From positions 1 to 64,000 of the forward strand of contig PWZL01000057.1 in NCBI GenBank assembly GCA_003567475.1: a stretch of 64,000 bases of DNA, in the 5' to 3' direction. Source of the stretch: Gammaproteobacteria bacterium. Lineage in GTDB: Bacteria > Pseudomonadota > Gammaproteobacteria > Steroidobacterales > PWYM01. The position numbers were made by a program, and so were the translations under genes. The notes beneath the pieces were generated by a model. The model was given only the letters and a program-made list of their open reading frames with translations, ran no database searches and was not told the DNA's origin. The first letter of the stretch is position 1, and every line of letters begins with the position of its first letter. Positions 7,779 through 17,462 of the stretch are shown one piece after another.

Positions 7779-9572
7779 ATGGATCACATCCGCAATTTTT
7801 CCATCATCGCGCACATCGATCACGGCAAGTCGACCCTGGCCGACCGCCTGATCCACCTGTGCGGTGGTCTGAGCGATCGGGAGATGGCCGAGCAGGTGCT
7901 TGACTCCATGGACCTCGAGCGCGAGCGCGGCATCACCATCAAGGCGCAGAGCGTGACCCTGGGGTATCGCGCCAGCGATGGCCGTGAGTACGAGCTGAAT
8001 TTCATCGACACCCCCGGGCACGTCGATTTCTCCTACGAAGTCTCCCGTTCGCTGGCCGCCTGCGAGGGCGCCCTGCTGGTGGTCGACGCGGCCCAGGGGG
8101 TCGAAGCCCAGAGCGTCGCGAACTGCTACACCGCCATCGACCAGGGCCTGGAGGTGGTCCCGGTGCTGAACAAGATCGACCTGCCGCAGGCCGATTCGGC
8201 GCGTGTCGCCCAGGAAATCGAGGACGTGATCGGTATTGAGGCGCGCGATGCCCTGCGGGTCAGCGCCAAGACCGGTGAAGGTATCGCCGAGCTGCTCGAG
8301 GAGATCGTGCGTCGGATCCCGCCGCCGCAGGGCGAGCCTGAGGGGCCATTGCAGGCGCTGATCATCGATTCCTGGTTCGACAACTACGTGGGCGTGGTCT
8401 CGCTGATCCGGGTGGTCAACGGTCGACTCGCCCAGGGCGCCCGGATCCGTATCCTGTCCACCGGCAGGGTCCATACGGCCGATCGGATCGGCAGTTTCAC
8501 ACCCAAGATGACCGACCGGGCGGCTCTGGATACCGGCGAAGTCGGCTTTCTCATCGCCGGCATCAAGGAGATCGACGGCGCGCCCGTGGGCGATACGGTG
8601 ACCTTGCACGACCGGCCCTGCGCCCAGCCGCTGCCGGGGTTCAAGCAGGTACAGCCGCGGGTGTTCGCGGGGCTGTTTCCGGTGAACTCCGAGCAGTATG
8701 AGGATCTGCGCGATGCGCTGTACAAGCTGCGCCTCAACGACGCCGCCCTGCATTTCGAGCCGGAAACCTCGAGTGCGCTCGGCTTCGGCTACCGCTGTGG
8801 GTTTCTCGGCATGCTGCACATGGAGATCGTGCAGGAGCGCCTGGAGCGCGAGTACCAGCTCGAACTGATCACCACCGCCCCAACGGTGATCTACGAACTG
8901 CTGACCACTGACGGTGAGACACTTTACGTCGACAATCCGGCGCGGCTGCCCCCGGTGAACAAGATCGACGAGATCCGTGAGCCGATTATCGTCGCGAACA
9001 TTCTCACCCCGCAGGACTACATCGGCGCGGTGATGCAGCTGTGCATGGAAAAGCGCGGTGTCCAGCGCAAGATGGTGTACCTGGGCAGTCAGGTACAGCT
9101 CGAGTTCGATCTTCCGTTGTCCGAGGTGGTGCTGGATTTCTTCGATCGCCTGAAGTCCTGCAGCCGCGGTTTCGCCTCCTTCGACTATCACTTCGAGCGG
9201 TATCAGGCTGCCAATCTTGTGCGTCTTGACGTGCTGATCAACAAGGATCGCGTGGACGCCCTGTCGACCATCGTGCATCGCGAGAGTGCCTACGGACGTG
9301 GCCGCGATCTGGTCGAGCGGATGCGTGAGATCATCCCCCGGCAGATGTTCGAGGTGGCGATCCAGGCGGCCATCGGCAACCAGGTCATCGCGCGGAGCAG
9401 CGTCAAGGCGCTGCGCAAGAACGTGACTGCGAAGTGCTACGGAGGCGATATCAGCCGCAAGCGCAAACTGCTGGAAAAGCAGAAGGCAGGGAAGCGGCGC
9501 ATGAAACAGGTCGGCAGCGTGGAGATTCCGCAGGAGGCCTTCCTCGCCGTACTGCAGGTGGATCGCAAGTAA
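7779..9572 (+). CDS. lepA: Elongation factor 4 (back-translocating GTPase LepA)
   Basis: A 597-residue translational GTPase (599 in E. coli). The G1 motif [14 protein letters not shown] and NKID are present, as is the LepA-specific C-terminal region with [20 protein letters not shown]. It binds ribosomes and affects initiation and recovery of stalled complexes. ATG 7779 matches the family start ([18 protein letters not shown]); a GTG at 7767 is less likely. A TATACT at 7731-7736, in the gap after the glutaredoxin-like gene, could be a -10 element, though no good -35 was seen. Confidence 0.97.
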   Translation: MDHIRNFSIIAHIDHGKSTLADRLIHLCGGLSDREMAEQVLDSMDLERERGITIKAQSVTLGYRASDGREYELNFIDTPGHVDFSYEVSRSLAACEGALLVVDAAQGVEAQSVANCYTAIDQGLEVVPVLNKIDLPQADSARVAQEIEDVIGIEARDALRVSAKTGEGIAELLEEIVRRIPPPQGEPEGPLQALIIDSWFDNYVGVVSLIRVVNGRLAQGARIRILSTGRVHTADRIGSFTPKMTDRAALDTGEVGFLIAGIKEIDGAPVGDTVTLHDRPCAQPLPGFKQVQPRVFAGLFPVNSEQYEDLRDALYKLRLNDAALHFEPETSSALGFGYRCGFLGMLHMEIVQERLEREYQLELITTAPTVIYELLTTDGETLYVDNPARLPPVNKIDEIREPIIVANILTPQDYIGAVMQLCMEKRGVQRKMVYLGSQVQLEFDLPLSEVVLDFFDRLKSCSRGFASFDYHFERYQAANLVRLDVLINKDRVDALSTIVHRESAYGRGRDLVERMREIIPRQMFEVAIQAAIGNQVIARSSVKALRKNVTAKCYGGDISRKRKLLEKQKAGKRRMKQVGSVEIPQEAFLAVLQVDRK

Positions 9573-9609
9573 GCGGCCCTGCGGGGCGGACTGGAGAGTG
9601 GGGTTGATC

Positions 9610-10380
9610 ATGGATTTCGCATTGGTGCTGGTGGTGGCCTGTGTGCTGAGTGGGCTGATCTGGGCGGCTGATGCGGCGTGGTTCCGTCGTCGGCGGGTCG
9701 CGGCCGAAGGCGTCTCTGCGCGTGAACCTGCCATCGTCGAATACGCGCGGTCGTTTTTCCCCATCATCCTGATCGTGCTGCTGGTGCGCTCGTTTGCTTT
9801 CGAGCCATTCCGCATCCCGTCAGGCTCGATGATGCCGACCCTGCTGACCGGTGATTTCATCTTCGTCAGCAAGTACAGCTACGGTCTGCGGCTGCCCGTG
9901 ACCCACACCGTGATCCTGCCAACCGGGGAGCCGCGGCGCGGAGATGTCATGGTCTTTCGCCTGCCGCGCGAACCGGCCATCAACTACATCAAGCGGGTGG
10001 TGGGCACGCCGGGCGATATCGTCGTCTATCGCGGCCGCCAGCTGTGGATCAACGGCGAGCCTGTGCCGCTGGAGGAGCTGGGCGCGTGGCCCCAGGCGCC
10101 GCACGCCCGCGTCGTACTCGGGTCGGAACGTCTGGGTGAGCAGGCGCACCAGGTGCTCTGGCGGCCGGGCGGGGGCAGCCGGGAAGGGCGCTTCGTGGTT
10201 CCCGATGGGCATTATTTCGTCATGGGTGACAACCGCGACAACAGCACCGACAGCCGTTATCCCGAGGTCGGTATGATTCCGGAGACCCTGCTGGTGGGTC
10301 GGGCCGAACGGATCTGGATGAGCTGGGACGCCACCCGGCCCGGCGTGGTGTGGAGTCGCATCGGCCAGGCGATTCGTTGA
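9610..10380 (+). CDS. lepB: Signal peptidase I
   Basis: A 256-residue inner-membrane serine protease. Two N-terminal helices (residues 1-20 and near 45-62) precede PSGSMMPTL, which holds the catalytic Ser, and YIKRVVGTPGD, which holds the catalytic Lys. The C-terminal GDNRDNSTDSR box is typical. It removes signal peptides of Sec and Tat substrates. ATG 9610 is preferred over GTG 9598, which has its only Shine-Dalgarno-like bases too close. It follows lepA by 37 bases, the usual order. Confidence 0.96.
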   Translation: MDFALVLVVACVLSGLIWAADAAWFRRRRVAAEGVSAREPAIVEYARSFFPIILIVLLVRSFAFEPFRIPSGSMMPTLLTGDFIFVSKYSYGLRLPVTHTVILPTGEPRRGDVMVFRLPREPAINYIKRVVGTPGDIVVYRGRQLWINGEPVPLEELGAWPQAPHARVVLGSERLGEQAHQVLWRPGGGSREGRFVVPDGHYFVMGDNRDNSTDSRYPEVGMIPETLLVGRAERIWMSWDATRPGVVWSRIGQAIR

Positions 10381-10486
10381 CAGTAGTGTGGCTGCCGTCA
10401 CATGGCGTGCATGGTCGCAGTGACGGCTCACGGGGTAGAATCCAGTTTCCCCGCCTTTCGGTACCGGGCGGTCATGAGGATTGACC

Positions 10487-10849
10487 ATGCATCGCAGACA
10501 GCAGGGCATCACCTTCATCGGGTTTCTGCTGCTGGCCGGGCTCATCGGCCTGCTGGCCTACGGCGTGCTTCGGCTCGTGCCGGTCTACACCGAGTACATG
10601 ACGCTCTCGAGCGTCATGAACAGCGTGAAGACCGAGCTCGACGGACAGGGCGCCACTCCGCCGACCATCCGTCGTGCGGTGGAGAATCGACTGATCGTGG
10701 AAAACGTCAGTGTCTCTGCCCGCGATTTTCGGATCAGCCAGACGGCCAACGGCTTTACGCTGTCGCTGGAGCACGAGGGTCGGGCGCCTTATCTCGCCAA
10801 CATCGAACTGGTGGTGGTGTTCGACAGGCAGGTCGAGATCAGGCGGTGA
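10487..10849 (+). CDS. DUF4845 membrane protein
   Basis: A 120-residue protein with one N-terminal helix (FIGFLLLAGLIGLLAYGV) and a soluble domain, with RRQQGITFIGF just before the helix. This pattern and its place between lepB and rnc match the DUF4845 family, which is found there in many gammaproteobacteria. Its function is unknown. ATG 10487 has GAGGA six bases upstream. Its stop overlaps the GTG start of rnc (GTGA). Confidence 0.82.
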   Translation: MHRRQQGITFIGFLLLAGLIGLLAYGVLRLVPVYTEYMTLSSVMNSVKTELDGQGATPPTIRRAVENRLIVENVSVSARDFRISQTANGFTLSLEHEGRAPYLANIELVVVFDRQVEIRR

Positions 10850-11532
10850 CCGGCGCGGCCGAGCAGGTCGCGACCGTCACCGGTTACCGCTTCCGCGACC
10901 CGTCTTTGCTGGCATTGGCGCTGACGCACCGGAGCGCGAACACCCGTCGCCACAACGAACGCCTCGAGTTTCTCGGCGACGCCCTGCTTGGCTTTCTGAT
11001 CACCGATCGCCTCTATCACGTGCGCTCGGATGATGATGAGGGTGATCTCAGTCGCCTGCGGGCAAGTCTGGTGCGCGGCGCGACGCTGGCGGACATTGCC
11101 ACCGAACTCGATCTCGGCCGCTGTCTGACCCTGGGTGCAGGCGAGCTTCGCAGCGGCGGGCATCGACGCCGCTCGATCCTCGCTGATGCCCTGGAAGCCG
11201 TCCTCGGTGCCATCTATCTCGATGGCGGGCTCGACGCCGCGCGCGCGGTGGTCGAGCGGCTGTTTGCCGCGCGCCTGGATGCGCTGCCGGACGCGGCAGA
11301 CCTCAAGGATCCCAAGACGCGGCTGCAGGAATGGCTGCAGGCCCGCGGTAGGCCGCTGCCGCACTATGAGCTCACCGACGTCTCCGGTGAAGAGCATGCC
11401 CAGCACTTCACGGTACGCTGCCACCTGGAGCACCCCGCGCTGAGCGCGACGGGGGAGGGCAGTGGTCGTCGACGTGCCGAGCAGGTGGCCGCGCTGGCCG
11501 TGCTGGAGCGCCTGGAGCGCGGCGACCCATGA
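10846..11532 (+). CDS. rnc: Ribonuclease III
   Basis: A 228-residue protein. The RNase III signature ERLEFLGDALLG is complete, with Glu and Asp residues for Mg2+ binding and a second acidic pair in ADALEAVLGAIYLD. The C-terminal double-stranded-RNA-binding domain begins near DPKTRLQEWLQ. It processes rRNA precursors and many mRNAs. It starts with GTG overlapping the previous stop, and its stop overlaps era (ATGA). rnc-era coupling is conserved. Confidence 0.97.
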   Translation: MTGAAEQVATVTGYRFRDPSLLALALTHRSANTRRHNERLEFLGDALLGFLITDRLYHVRSDDDEGDLSRLRASLVRGATLADIATELDLGRCLTLGAGELRSGGHRRRSILADALEAVLGAIYLDGGLDAARAVVERLFAARLDALPDAADLKDPKTRLQEWLQARGRPLPHYELTDVSGEEHAQHFTVRCHLEHPALSATGEGSGRRRAEQVAALAVLERLERGDP

Positions 11533-12482
11533 GCGACAGTCATTCCCGGCCACTCGCAGCGATGGAGGGTGCCCCCGATGAACCCGTAAGCGGTGGCTTC
11601 ATCGCGCTGATCGGCCGGCCGAACGTCGGCAAGTCGACGCTGCTCAATGCGCTGATCGGCAGCCGACTCAGCATCGTCACCGCCAAACCCCACACGACCC
11701 GACAGCGCATTCTCGGTGTGGTGCATCGTGAAGATGGCAGCCAGCTGGCCTTTGTCGATACCCCCGGGCTGCACGAGCGTCGCAGCCGTCCGCTCAACCG
11801 GCTGATGAACGATGCCGCCCGCCAGGCCATGCACGATGCCGACGTGATCCTGGTGCTGGTCGATGCCAGCCGACTCAGCGAAGACGACGCGTCCGTGCTG
11901 GAGGCAGCATTCGACAGTGGTCGTCCTGTGGTGATCGGCGCGAACAAGACCGATCGGGTCCGCCCGCGCGATGCGCTGCTGCCCGTGCTGGCAGAGCTCG
12001 GCGCACGCTGGCCGGCGGCCGCCGCGATCGTGCCCCTGTCGGCTCGTCGGCACGACAACCTCGAGAGACTGCTCGACGCGTTGGTCCCGCTGCTGCCTGA
12101 GGGTCCAGCGCTGTTCCCGCCGGACATGATCACCGATCGGGATCTGGCCTACCGCGTCGCCGAACAGATCCGCGAGAAACTCATGATCCAGTTGCGCGAC
12201 GAGCTGCCGTACGGGATTGCCGTCACTGTCGAGCAACTGGTGCGCGAGCAGAGCGGGCGCTGGCAGGTGGCGGCCGCGATCTGGGTCGAGCAGTCGCGAC
12301 ACAAGGGCATGGTCATCGGTCGTGGCGGACAACTGCTCAAGACCGTGGGTACCCAGGCTCGCCAGGCCCTGATCGAGCTGCTCGGCGGGCCGGTGCACCT
12401 CGAACTCTGGGTTCAGGAACGCCGCGACTGGTCGCGCGACGAGCGTGCCCTGCGTGAACTCGGCTACTCCGGCGAAGGCTGA
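11529..12482 (+). CDS. era: GTPase Era
   Basis: A 317-residue protein. GRPNVGKST (G1), DTPGL (G3) and NKTD (G4) are clear in the N-terminal GTPase domain. The C-terminal KH domain includes the HKGMVIGRGGQLLKTVG segment. Era binds 16S rRNA near its 3' end and helps 30S maturation. About 15 extra N-terminal residues precede the G domain compared with E. coli. It is coupled to rnc and followed by recO after 6 bases. Confidence 0.97.
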   Translation: MSDSHSRPLAAMEGAPDEPVSGGFIALIGRPNVGKSTLLNALIGSRLSIVTAKPHTTRQRILGVVHREDGSQLAFVDTPGLHERRSRPLNRLMNDAARQAMHDADVILVLVDASRLSEDDASVLEAAFDSGRPVVIGANKTDRVRPRDALLPVLAELGARWPAAAAIVPLSARRHDNLERLLDALVPLLPEGPALFPPDMITDRDLAYRVAEQIREKLMIQLRDELPYGIAVTVEQLVREQSGRWQVAAAIWVEQSRHKGMVIGRGGQLLKTVGTQARQALIELLGGPVHLELWVQERRDWSRDERALRELGYSGEG

Positions 12483-12488
12483 AGCGGC

Positions 12489-13229
12489 GTGCGCCATCAG
12501 GTGCAGCTCGAGCCGGCGTGGCTGCTGCATCCGCGTCCGTTCCGCGACAGCAGTCTGCTGCTCGAGGTGTTCACCCGGCAGCATGGTCGTGTCGGCCTCG
12601 TGGCCAAGGGTGCCCGTCGGGCGCGCTCCCGGGAGCGCGCACTGCTGCAGCCGTTCACACCGTTGAAGCTGTCATGGCGCGGTAGCGGCGAGCTCGCCAC
12701 CCTCACCGGCACCGAGCCGCACGGCCCGCCGATCCGGCTGAGCGGCACTCGTCTGCTGGCAGGGTTCTATCTGAATGAACTGCTGCTGCGGCTGCTCGCC
12801 CGCGGTGACGAGCACGCCGTGCTGTTCGCGCGCTACGGCGAGGCGCTCGCGGCCCTGGCCACACCGCAGCAGCTGGCCCTGCCGTTACGGCACTTCGAGC
12901 GCAGTCTGCTGGAGGAACTCGGCTACGGGCTCAATCTCGATCATGATATCGTTGACGGCCTGCCGCTGGACCCGGCGGCGCGCTACGAGTATGTGCTCGA
13001 GCAGGGCCCCAGGCGCCTGGCAGGTGAGCCGCCGGCGGGTGCGCTGTGTCTGACCGGTCAGACGCTGCTCGACATCGCCGAGCTTCGTCTCGAGGTGCCG
13101 GCCACCCGCGCGGCAGCCCGTCGGCTGTTCACGGTGGCCCTGGATCTCTACCTGGGCGGTCGGCCACTGAAGAGCCGGCAGGTGCTCGAGGCCACACTGC
13201 GCCTGGGCCGGGGTCTGGGCCGGGACTGA
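12489..13229 (+). CDS. recO: DNA repair protein RecO
   Basis: A 246-residue protein with an N-terminal OB fold (WLLHPRPFRDSSLLLEVFTRQHGRVGLVAKGARR pattern, quoted in part: RDSSLLLEVFTR, LVAKGARR). A helical domain with LRHFERSLLEELGYG follows. RecO loads RecA on gaps with RecR. GTG 12489 starts 6 bases after the era stop; a GTG at 12501 is an alternative. The zinc cysteines of some RecO proteins are absent, as in many gammaproteobacteria. Position after era is the standard order. Confidence 0.93.
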   Translation: MRHQVQLEPAWLLHPRPFRDSSLLLEVFTRQHGRVGLVAKGARRARSRERALLQPFTPLKLSWRGSGELATLTGTEPHGPPIRLSGTRLLAGFYLNELLLRLLARGDEHAVLFARYGEALAALATPQQLALPLRHFERSLLEELGYGLNLDHDIVDGLPLDPAARYEYVLEQGPRRLAGEPPAGALCLTGQTLLDIAELRLEVPATRAAARRLFTVALDLYLGGRPLKSRQVLEATLRLGRGLGRD

Positions 13230-13250
13230 TCCACACAGCAGGGAACGCTG

Positions 13251-13985
13251 ATGAAACCCATACTTCTCGGAGTCAACATCGACCACGTGGCGACGCTGCG
13301 ACAGGCACGCGGCACGCGCTATCCCGATCCGGTCTATGCAGCCCTGATGGCCGAGCAGGCGGGGGCGGATTCGATCACGTTGCATCTGCGCGAGGATCGC
13401 CGCCACATCCAGGATCGTGATCTGCACACCATGAAGGGTGTGCTGCAGACGCGCATGAACCTCGAGATGGCCGTCACCGACGAGATGCTGGGCATCGCGC
13501 TGGCGGTGCAGCCGCAGGACTGCTGTCTGGTCCCGGAGCGTCGGGAAGAGCTGACTACCGAGGGCGGCCTGGACGTGGTCGGCCAGCGCGCGCGCGTGCG
13601 CGAGGCTGTCGCCCGATTGCGCGAGGCGGGCATTCGCGTGTCGCTGTTCATCGACCCCGACCCGGCCCAGCTCGAAGCCTCCTGTGAGGTCGGTGCACCG
13701 GTGGTCGAGCTGCACACCGGTGCCTATGCCGACTGCGCGACCGATGCCGCCCGCGAGCGTGAACTCGAGCGTATTCGTACGGCAGCGCTCGTCGGCGAAA
13801 AACTCGATCTGACCGTGCACGCCGGTCACGGTCTGCATTATCACAACGTGATCCCGGTGGCCGCGATCGACCAGATTGTCGAGCTCAATATCGGGCACGC
13901 GATCATCGCCCGTGCGGTGTTCGACGGCCTCGGCACCGCCGTGGCCGAGATGAAGCACCTGATTCTCGAAGCCCGGCACCGGTGA
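13251..13985 (+). CDS. pdxJ: Pyridoxine 5'-phosphate synthase
   Basis: A 244-residue TIM barrel. [17 protein letters not shown] at the N-terminus, HLREDRRHI and [11 protein letters not shown] are the conserved active-site segments of PdxJ. It condenses deoxyxylulose 5-phosphate with 3-amino-1-hydroxyacetone 1-phosphate in the DXP-dependent vitamin B6 route. The stop overlaps the acpS start as GTGA. Order recO-pdxJ-acpS is the E. coli order. Confidence 0.97.
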   Translation: MKPILLGVNIDHVATLRQARGTRYPDPVYAALMAEQAGADSITLHLREDRRHIQDRDLHTMKGVLQTRMNLEMAVTDEMLGIALAVQPQDCCLVPERREELTTEGGLDVVGQRARVREAVARLREAGIRVSLFIDPDPAQLEASCEVGAPVVELHTGAYADCATDAARERELERIRTAALVGEKLDLTVHAGHGLHYHNVIPVAAIDQIVELNIGHAIIARAVFDGLGTAVAEMKHLILEARHR

Positions 13986-14377
13986 TTCACGGCATTGGCA
14001 GCGATATCGTCGAAGTGGCGCGGATCGAGCGCGTCTACGCGCGTTTTGGCGAGCATTTCGTCCGCCGACTGCTGATGCCGGCGGAAGCGGCCTTGTTCGC
14101 CGGGCACCGTCGCCCCGTGCGTTTTCTGGCGATGCGCTTCGCCGCCAAGGAAGCCATCGTCAAGGCGTTGGGTACCGGGTTTGCCCACGGGATAGGGTTG
14201 CGGGATGTCGGTTTCGTCCCCAACCCCTGGGGCCGGCCCGAGATCATCTGGTCGGCGCGCGGGGCCGCCCGCCGTCGCGAACTCGGTGCCGGCGACGGCC
14301 ACCTTACATTGACCGACGAAGCCGGGTTGGTGGTGGCGATGGCCGTCCTGCTCCGTGCCGGGGCTCCGCAGGTCTGA
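13982..14377 (+). CDS. acpS: Holo-[acyl-carrier-protein] synthase
   Basis: A 131-residue phosphopantetheinyl transferase. [13 protein letters not shown] carries the Mg2+-binding Asp near residue 8, and [15 protein letters not shown] carries the Glu near residue 57. It transfers 4'-phosphopantetheine from CoA to apo-ACP. The usual SLTHD-like segment reads LTLTDEAG, a small departure from the common His. It starts with GTG and is coupled to pdxJ. Confidence 0.94.
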   Translation: MIHGIGSDIVEVARIERVYARFGEHFVRRLLMPAEAALFAGHRRPVRFLAMRFAAKEAIVKALGTGFAHGIGLRDVGFVPNPWGRPEIIWSARGAARRRELGAGDGHLTLTDEAGLVVAMAVLLRAGAPQV

Positions 14378-14387
14378 GGACACGACG

Positions 14388-15170
14388 ATGCTGCACTGCC
14401 TGGCCTTTGACATCGAAACCATTCCCGACACCGAACTCGGCCGACGGCTTTACGGGCTCGATGGGCTCGATGACGCTGACGTCGCCGAGTTCATGTTCTT
14501 CCGGCGGCGCCAGCAGACCGGTCGGGACTTCCTGCCCCTGCCCCAGCAGCGGGTGGTGGCGATCTCTGTGGCGCTGCGTACCCGCGAGGGCCTGCGCGTC
14601 TGGAGCCTGGGCGAACCGGACGCGCCCGAGCGCGAACTCATCGAGCGCTTCTACGACGGCATCGAACGCTTCTCGCCGGTGCTGGTCTCGTGGAACGGCG
14701 GGGGTTTCGATCTGCCCGTGCTGCACTATCGCGCGCTTCGCCACGGGGTGGCCGCACCGCGCTACTGGGAGACCGGAGATCAGGATCCCGCTTTCCGGTG
14801 GAATAACTACCTCAACCGGTTCCATGCCCGCCATACCGATCTGATGGACGTGCTGGCCGGCTACCAGGCTGGCGCCCGTGCCCGGCTGGAAGACGTCGCG
14901 CTGATGCTCGGCCTGCCGGGCAAGATGGGCATGAGTGGCGCGGCGGTCTGGCCGGCCTGGCAGCGGGGCGAAATCGCCGACATCAGGCACTACTGTGAGA
15001 CCGACGCGCTGAACACCTATCTCGTCTACCTCGAGTTCGAACGTCTCCGCGGTACTCTGGACGCCGAGGGGCTCGCCGCCGAGCAGGCCAGGGGGCGCGA
15101 GACCCTGGCCGACAGTGGCCAGCCGCATCTCGAGGCATTTCTGGCCGCCTGGCAGGAGGCCGAGGCATGA
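14388..15170 (+). CDS. Predicted 3'-5' exonuclease, PolB_exo2 type
   Basis: A 260-residue protein of the DEDDy exonuclease superfamily. FDIETIPD gives the Asp-x-Glu of Exo I, SWNGGGFDLPVL gives Exo II, and YCETDALNTYLVY gives the Tyr-x3-Asp of Exo III. This matches the PolB_exo2 (predicted 3'-5' exonuclease related to the PolB proofreading domain) family. No polymerase domain is present, so it is a stand-alone nuclease of unknown substrate. The ATG at 14388 follows TGAGGACACGACG. Its stop overlaps rlmD by four bases. Confidence 0.85.
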   Translation: MLHCLAFDIETIPDTELGRRLYGLDGLDDADVAEFMFFRRRQQTGRDFLPLPQQRVVAISVALRTREGLRVWSLGEPDAPERELIERFYDGIERFSPVLVSWNGGGFDLPVLHYRALRHGVAAPRYWETGDQDPAFRWNNYLNRFHARHTDLMDVLAGYQAGARARLEDVALMLGLPGKMGMSGAAVWPAWQRGEIADIRHYCETDALNTYLVYLEFERLRGTLDAEGLAAEQARGRETLADSGQPHLEAFLAAWQEAEA

Positions 15171-16489
15171 GCAGGCGCCGGCGGGAACCCCGGCGAATCG
15201 AGGGCGTCAGCGTCGAATCCTTGAGCCACGAGGGTCGCGGGATCGCCCGGATCGAGGGCAAGACCGTATTCATTCACGGCGCCTTGCCGGGCGAGCGCGT
15301 CGACATCGAACTCACGCGGAGCCACCGGGATCACGATGAGGCCGATGCCATCGCCATTCATGAGGCCTCGCCGGAGCGCGTGACCCCGCGTTGTGAGGTC
15401 TACGGCCGCTGCGGAGGCTGTGCGACCCAGCACATGTCCCCCGCACTGCAGCTGAAATTCCGTGAGCAGGCGCTCTTCGACCAGCTCGGCCGTGCCACCG
15501 GCAACGCACCGGTGCAGCGGCTGGCACCCTTGACGGGTGAGGCGTGGCATTATCGCCGCCGCGCGCGCCTGGGCGCGAAGTACGTGCCCGGCAAGGGCGG
15601 GGCACTGGTCGGTTTTCGCGAGCGTCTCAAGTATTTCCTGACCGATATGCGGGGGTGTCACACGCTCGAGCGTAAGGCGGCGGCGCTGATCGTCCCACTG
15701 CGCGAGCTGATCAGCAGCCTGTCCATCCGCGAGCGCGTGCCGCAGATCGAGCTGGCGGCGGGGGACGATGCCCTGGCTCTGGTGCTACGGGTGCTCGCGC
15801 CACCGGATGAGCACGACCGGGCGCTGCTCGACGCCTTCGAGGCCGAGCATGACGTCTCGTTGTATCTGCAGACCGGTGGTCCGAATACCGTAGTGCCGCT
15901 GAGTTCACGGAGTCGGCCGCTGACCTACCGGCTGGCGGCCTTCGATGTGGAATTCGAGTTCCTGCCAACGGATTTCGTCCAGGTCAACGCGGCGCTCAAT
16001 GAGGCGATGGTTGGTCGAGTCGTCGACCTGCTTGAGCCGCACGAGGGCCTCCGGGTGCTCGATCTGTTCGCCGGCCTGGGTAATTTCACCTTGCCGCTGG
16101 CGCGACGGGGCTGTCGGGTCCGTGCGGTCGAGGGTGAGCGCACTCTGGTGGCGCGGGCGCGGGAGAACGCGCTGCGCAACGGCTTGCCGGAGGTCGAGCA
16201 TGCGCTGGCGGATCTGTTCGACGATTCCCCGGCCGCCGAGTGGATGCAGGGGCGCTGGGATCGGGTGCTGCTCGATCCGCCGCGCGCTGGCGCAAGACAG
16301 GTCTGCGAGGCCATGGATCGGCTCGAACCCGGGCGCATCGTCTATGTCTCCTGCAATCCGGCGACGCTGGCGCGCGATGCCGGTGTGCTGGTGCAGCGCC
16401 ACGGCTATCACATGTCAGCGGCCGGTGTCCTGGACATGTTCCCCCAGACGGCCCATGCCGAAGCGGTGGCGGTGTTTGATCGCGGCTAA
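15167..16489 (+). CDS. rlmD: 23S rRNA (uracil1939-C5)-methyltransferase RlmD
   Basis: A 440-residue TrmA-superfamily enzyme. An N-terminal TRAM domain (about 1-65) is followed by a cluster motif, CEVYGRCGGC with a later RGCHTL, which provides four cysteines for a 4Fe-4S cluster. LDLFAGLGNFTLPLARRG binds SAM, DPPRAG follows, and VSCNPATLARD carries the catalytic Cys. RlmD rather than TrmA or RlmC is chosen because of the TRAM domain plus cluster; RlmD is known for U1939. It begins in an ATGA overlap with the exonuclease gene. relA, its usual E. coli neighbour, is not here. Confidence 0.93.
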   Translation: MSRRRREPRRIEGVSVESLSHEGRGIARIEGKTVFIHGALPGERVDIELTRSHRDHDEADAIAIHEASPERVTPRCEVYGRCGGCATQHMSPALQLKFREQALFDQLGRATGNAPVQRLAPLTGEAWHYRRRARLGAKYVPGKGGALVGFRERLKYFLTDMRGCHTLERKAAALIVPLRELISSLSIRERVPQIELAAGDDALALVLRVLAPPDEHDRALLDAFEAEHDVSLYLQTGGPNTVVPLSSRSRPLTYRLAAFDVEFEFLPTDFVQVNAALNEAMVGRVVDLLEPHEGLRVLDLFAGLGNFTLPLARRGCRVRAVEGERTLVARARENALRNGLPEVEHALADLFDDSPAAEWMQGRWDRVLLDPPRAGARQVCEAMDRLEPGRIVYVSCNPATLARDAGVLVQRHGYHMSAAGVLDMFPQTAHAEAVAVFDRG

Positions 16490-16512
16490 AGTCGGCGGCG
16501 CTGCGGCCGACT
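16490..16512 (+). terminator. Candidate hairpin after rlmD
   Basis: AGTCGGC and GCCGACT form a perfect 7-bp stem around a 9-base loop directly after the rlmD stop codon. There is no T-run, so it is a weak candidate terminator or a 3'-end stabiliser separating the housekeeping genes from motAB. Confidence 0.4.
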
Positions 16513-16584
16513 AAGCAGGTGCGCCGGAGTCATCCGGCCAACGCGAACAGACCTGTACGCTTCAGCCGTCAAGGGGCGGAATAC

Positions 16585-17439
16585 ATGCTGATTGTCATTG
16601 GTTGGGTGACCGTCCTGGCCGTCGTGCTCGGCGGCTTCGTGCTCTCTGGGGGGCATATCGCTGCACTGGCTGAACCCATCAAGGTGGTCATGATCGTGGG
16701 CGCCGGTCTAGGCGCGTTCATCGCCTCGTCGAACATCGGGGTACTGAAAGCGACCCTCAAGGTGTTGCCGCGTTCGTTCAAGGGCGACAAGTACACCAAG
16801 GCCCTGTACACGGAACTGTTGTGCCTGCTGTTCGAGTTGCTGAAGCAGGCGCGCAAGGACGGGCTGATGTCGATCGAGGCCGACGTGGACGATCCCGCCA
16901 ACAGCCCCCTGTTCACCCGGTATCCGAAGCTCTTGGCGGATCACCACCTGATCGACTTCATCTGCGACTACCTGCGCATGATGGTGACCAGTTCCATGCA
17001 GCCGCACGAAATGGAGTCGCTGATGGACCAGGAGATCGAAACGCACCATGAGGAAGCCCAGGTGCCGCTGAATCTGCTCGTCAAACTTGCCGACTCCATG
17101 CCAGCCTATGGCATCGTCGCGGCAGTGATGGGCGTCGTGCTGACCATGAGTTCCCTGCACCTGCCGCCCCAGGAGCTGGGGCCCTTGATCGGCAAAGCGC
17201 TGGTCGGGGCGTTCGTGGGGATTCTGTTCGGCTATGCCATCTTCGCACCCATCCCCGCCGTGCTGGAGCATCAGAACACCAGTGAAGCGAAGGCCATGGA
17301 GGCCATCAAGGCCACACTGCTCGCAAGCCTTGCAGGCGCGGCGCCTGCGATCGCTGTCGAGCACGGGCGCAAGATGCTGTTCAGTGCGAGCCGTCCAAGC
17401 TTTGAAGAGCTGGGCGAAGCGGTCAAGACGGCCAAGTAG
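16585..17439 (+). CDS. motA: Flagellar stator protein MotA
   Basis: A 284-residue inner-membrane protein with four hydrophobic segments. The functional residues fall at the E. coli numbers: Arg90 and Glu98 in the cytoplasmic loop (QARKDGLMSIEADVDDP), Pro173 (DSMPAYG) and Pro222 (APIPAVLEH). With MotB it conducts ions and drives flagellar rotation. ATG 16585 fits the family start (MLIVIGW) and has AAGGGG upstream. motB follows after 23 bases. No flagellar structural or che genes are nearby, so the stator is encoded apart from the flagellar operons. Confidence 0.95.
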   Translation: MLIVIGWVTVLAVVLGGFVLSGGHIAALAEPIKVVMIVGAGLGAFIASSNIGVLKATLKVLPRSFKGDKYTKALYTELLCLLFELLKQARKDGLMSIEADVDDPANSPLFTRYPKLLADHHLIDFICDYLRMMVTSSMQPHEMESLMDQEIETHHEEAQVPLNLLVKLADSMPAYGIVAAVMGVVLTMSSLHLPPQELGPLIGKALVGAFVGILFGYAIFAPIPAVLEHQNTSEAKAMEAIKATLLASLAGAAPAIAVEHGRKMLFSASRPSFEELGEAVKTAK

Positions 17440-17462
17440 CGCGGCCCCGACAGGCATCTCCA

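Noticed and set aside
7575..9872. A 765-codon open frame on the minus strand over lepA
   Set aside because: It mirrors lepA exactly, has shadow-type composition (rich in His, Gln, Arg, Asp) and no recognisable domain. GC-rich third positions keep antisense frames open.
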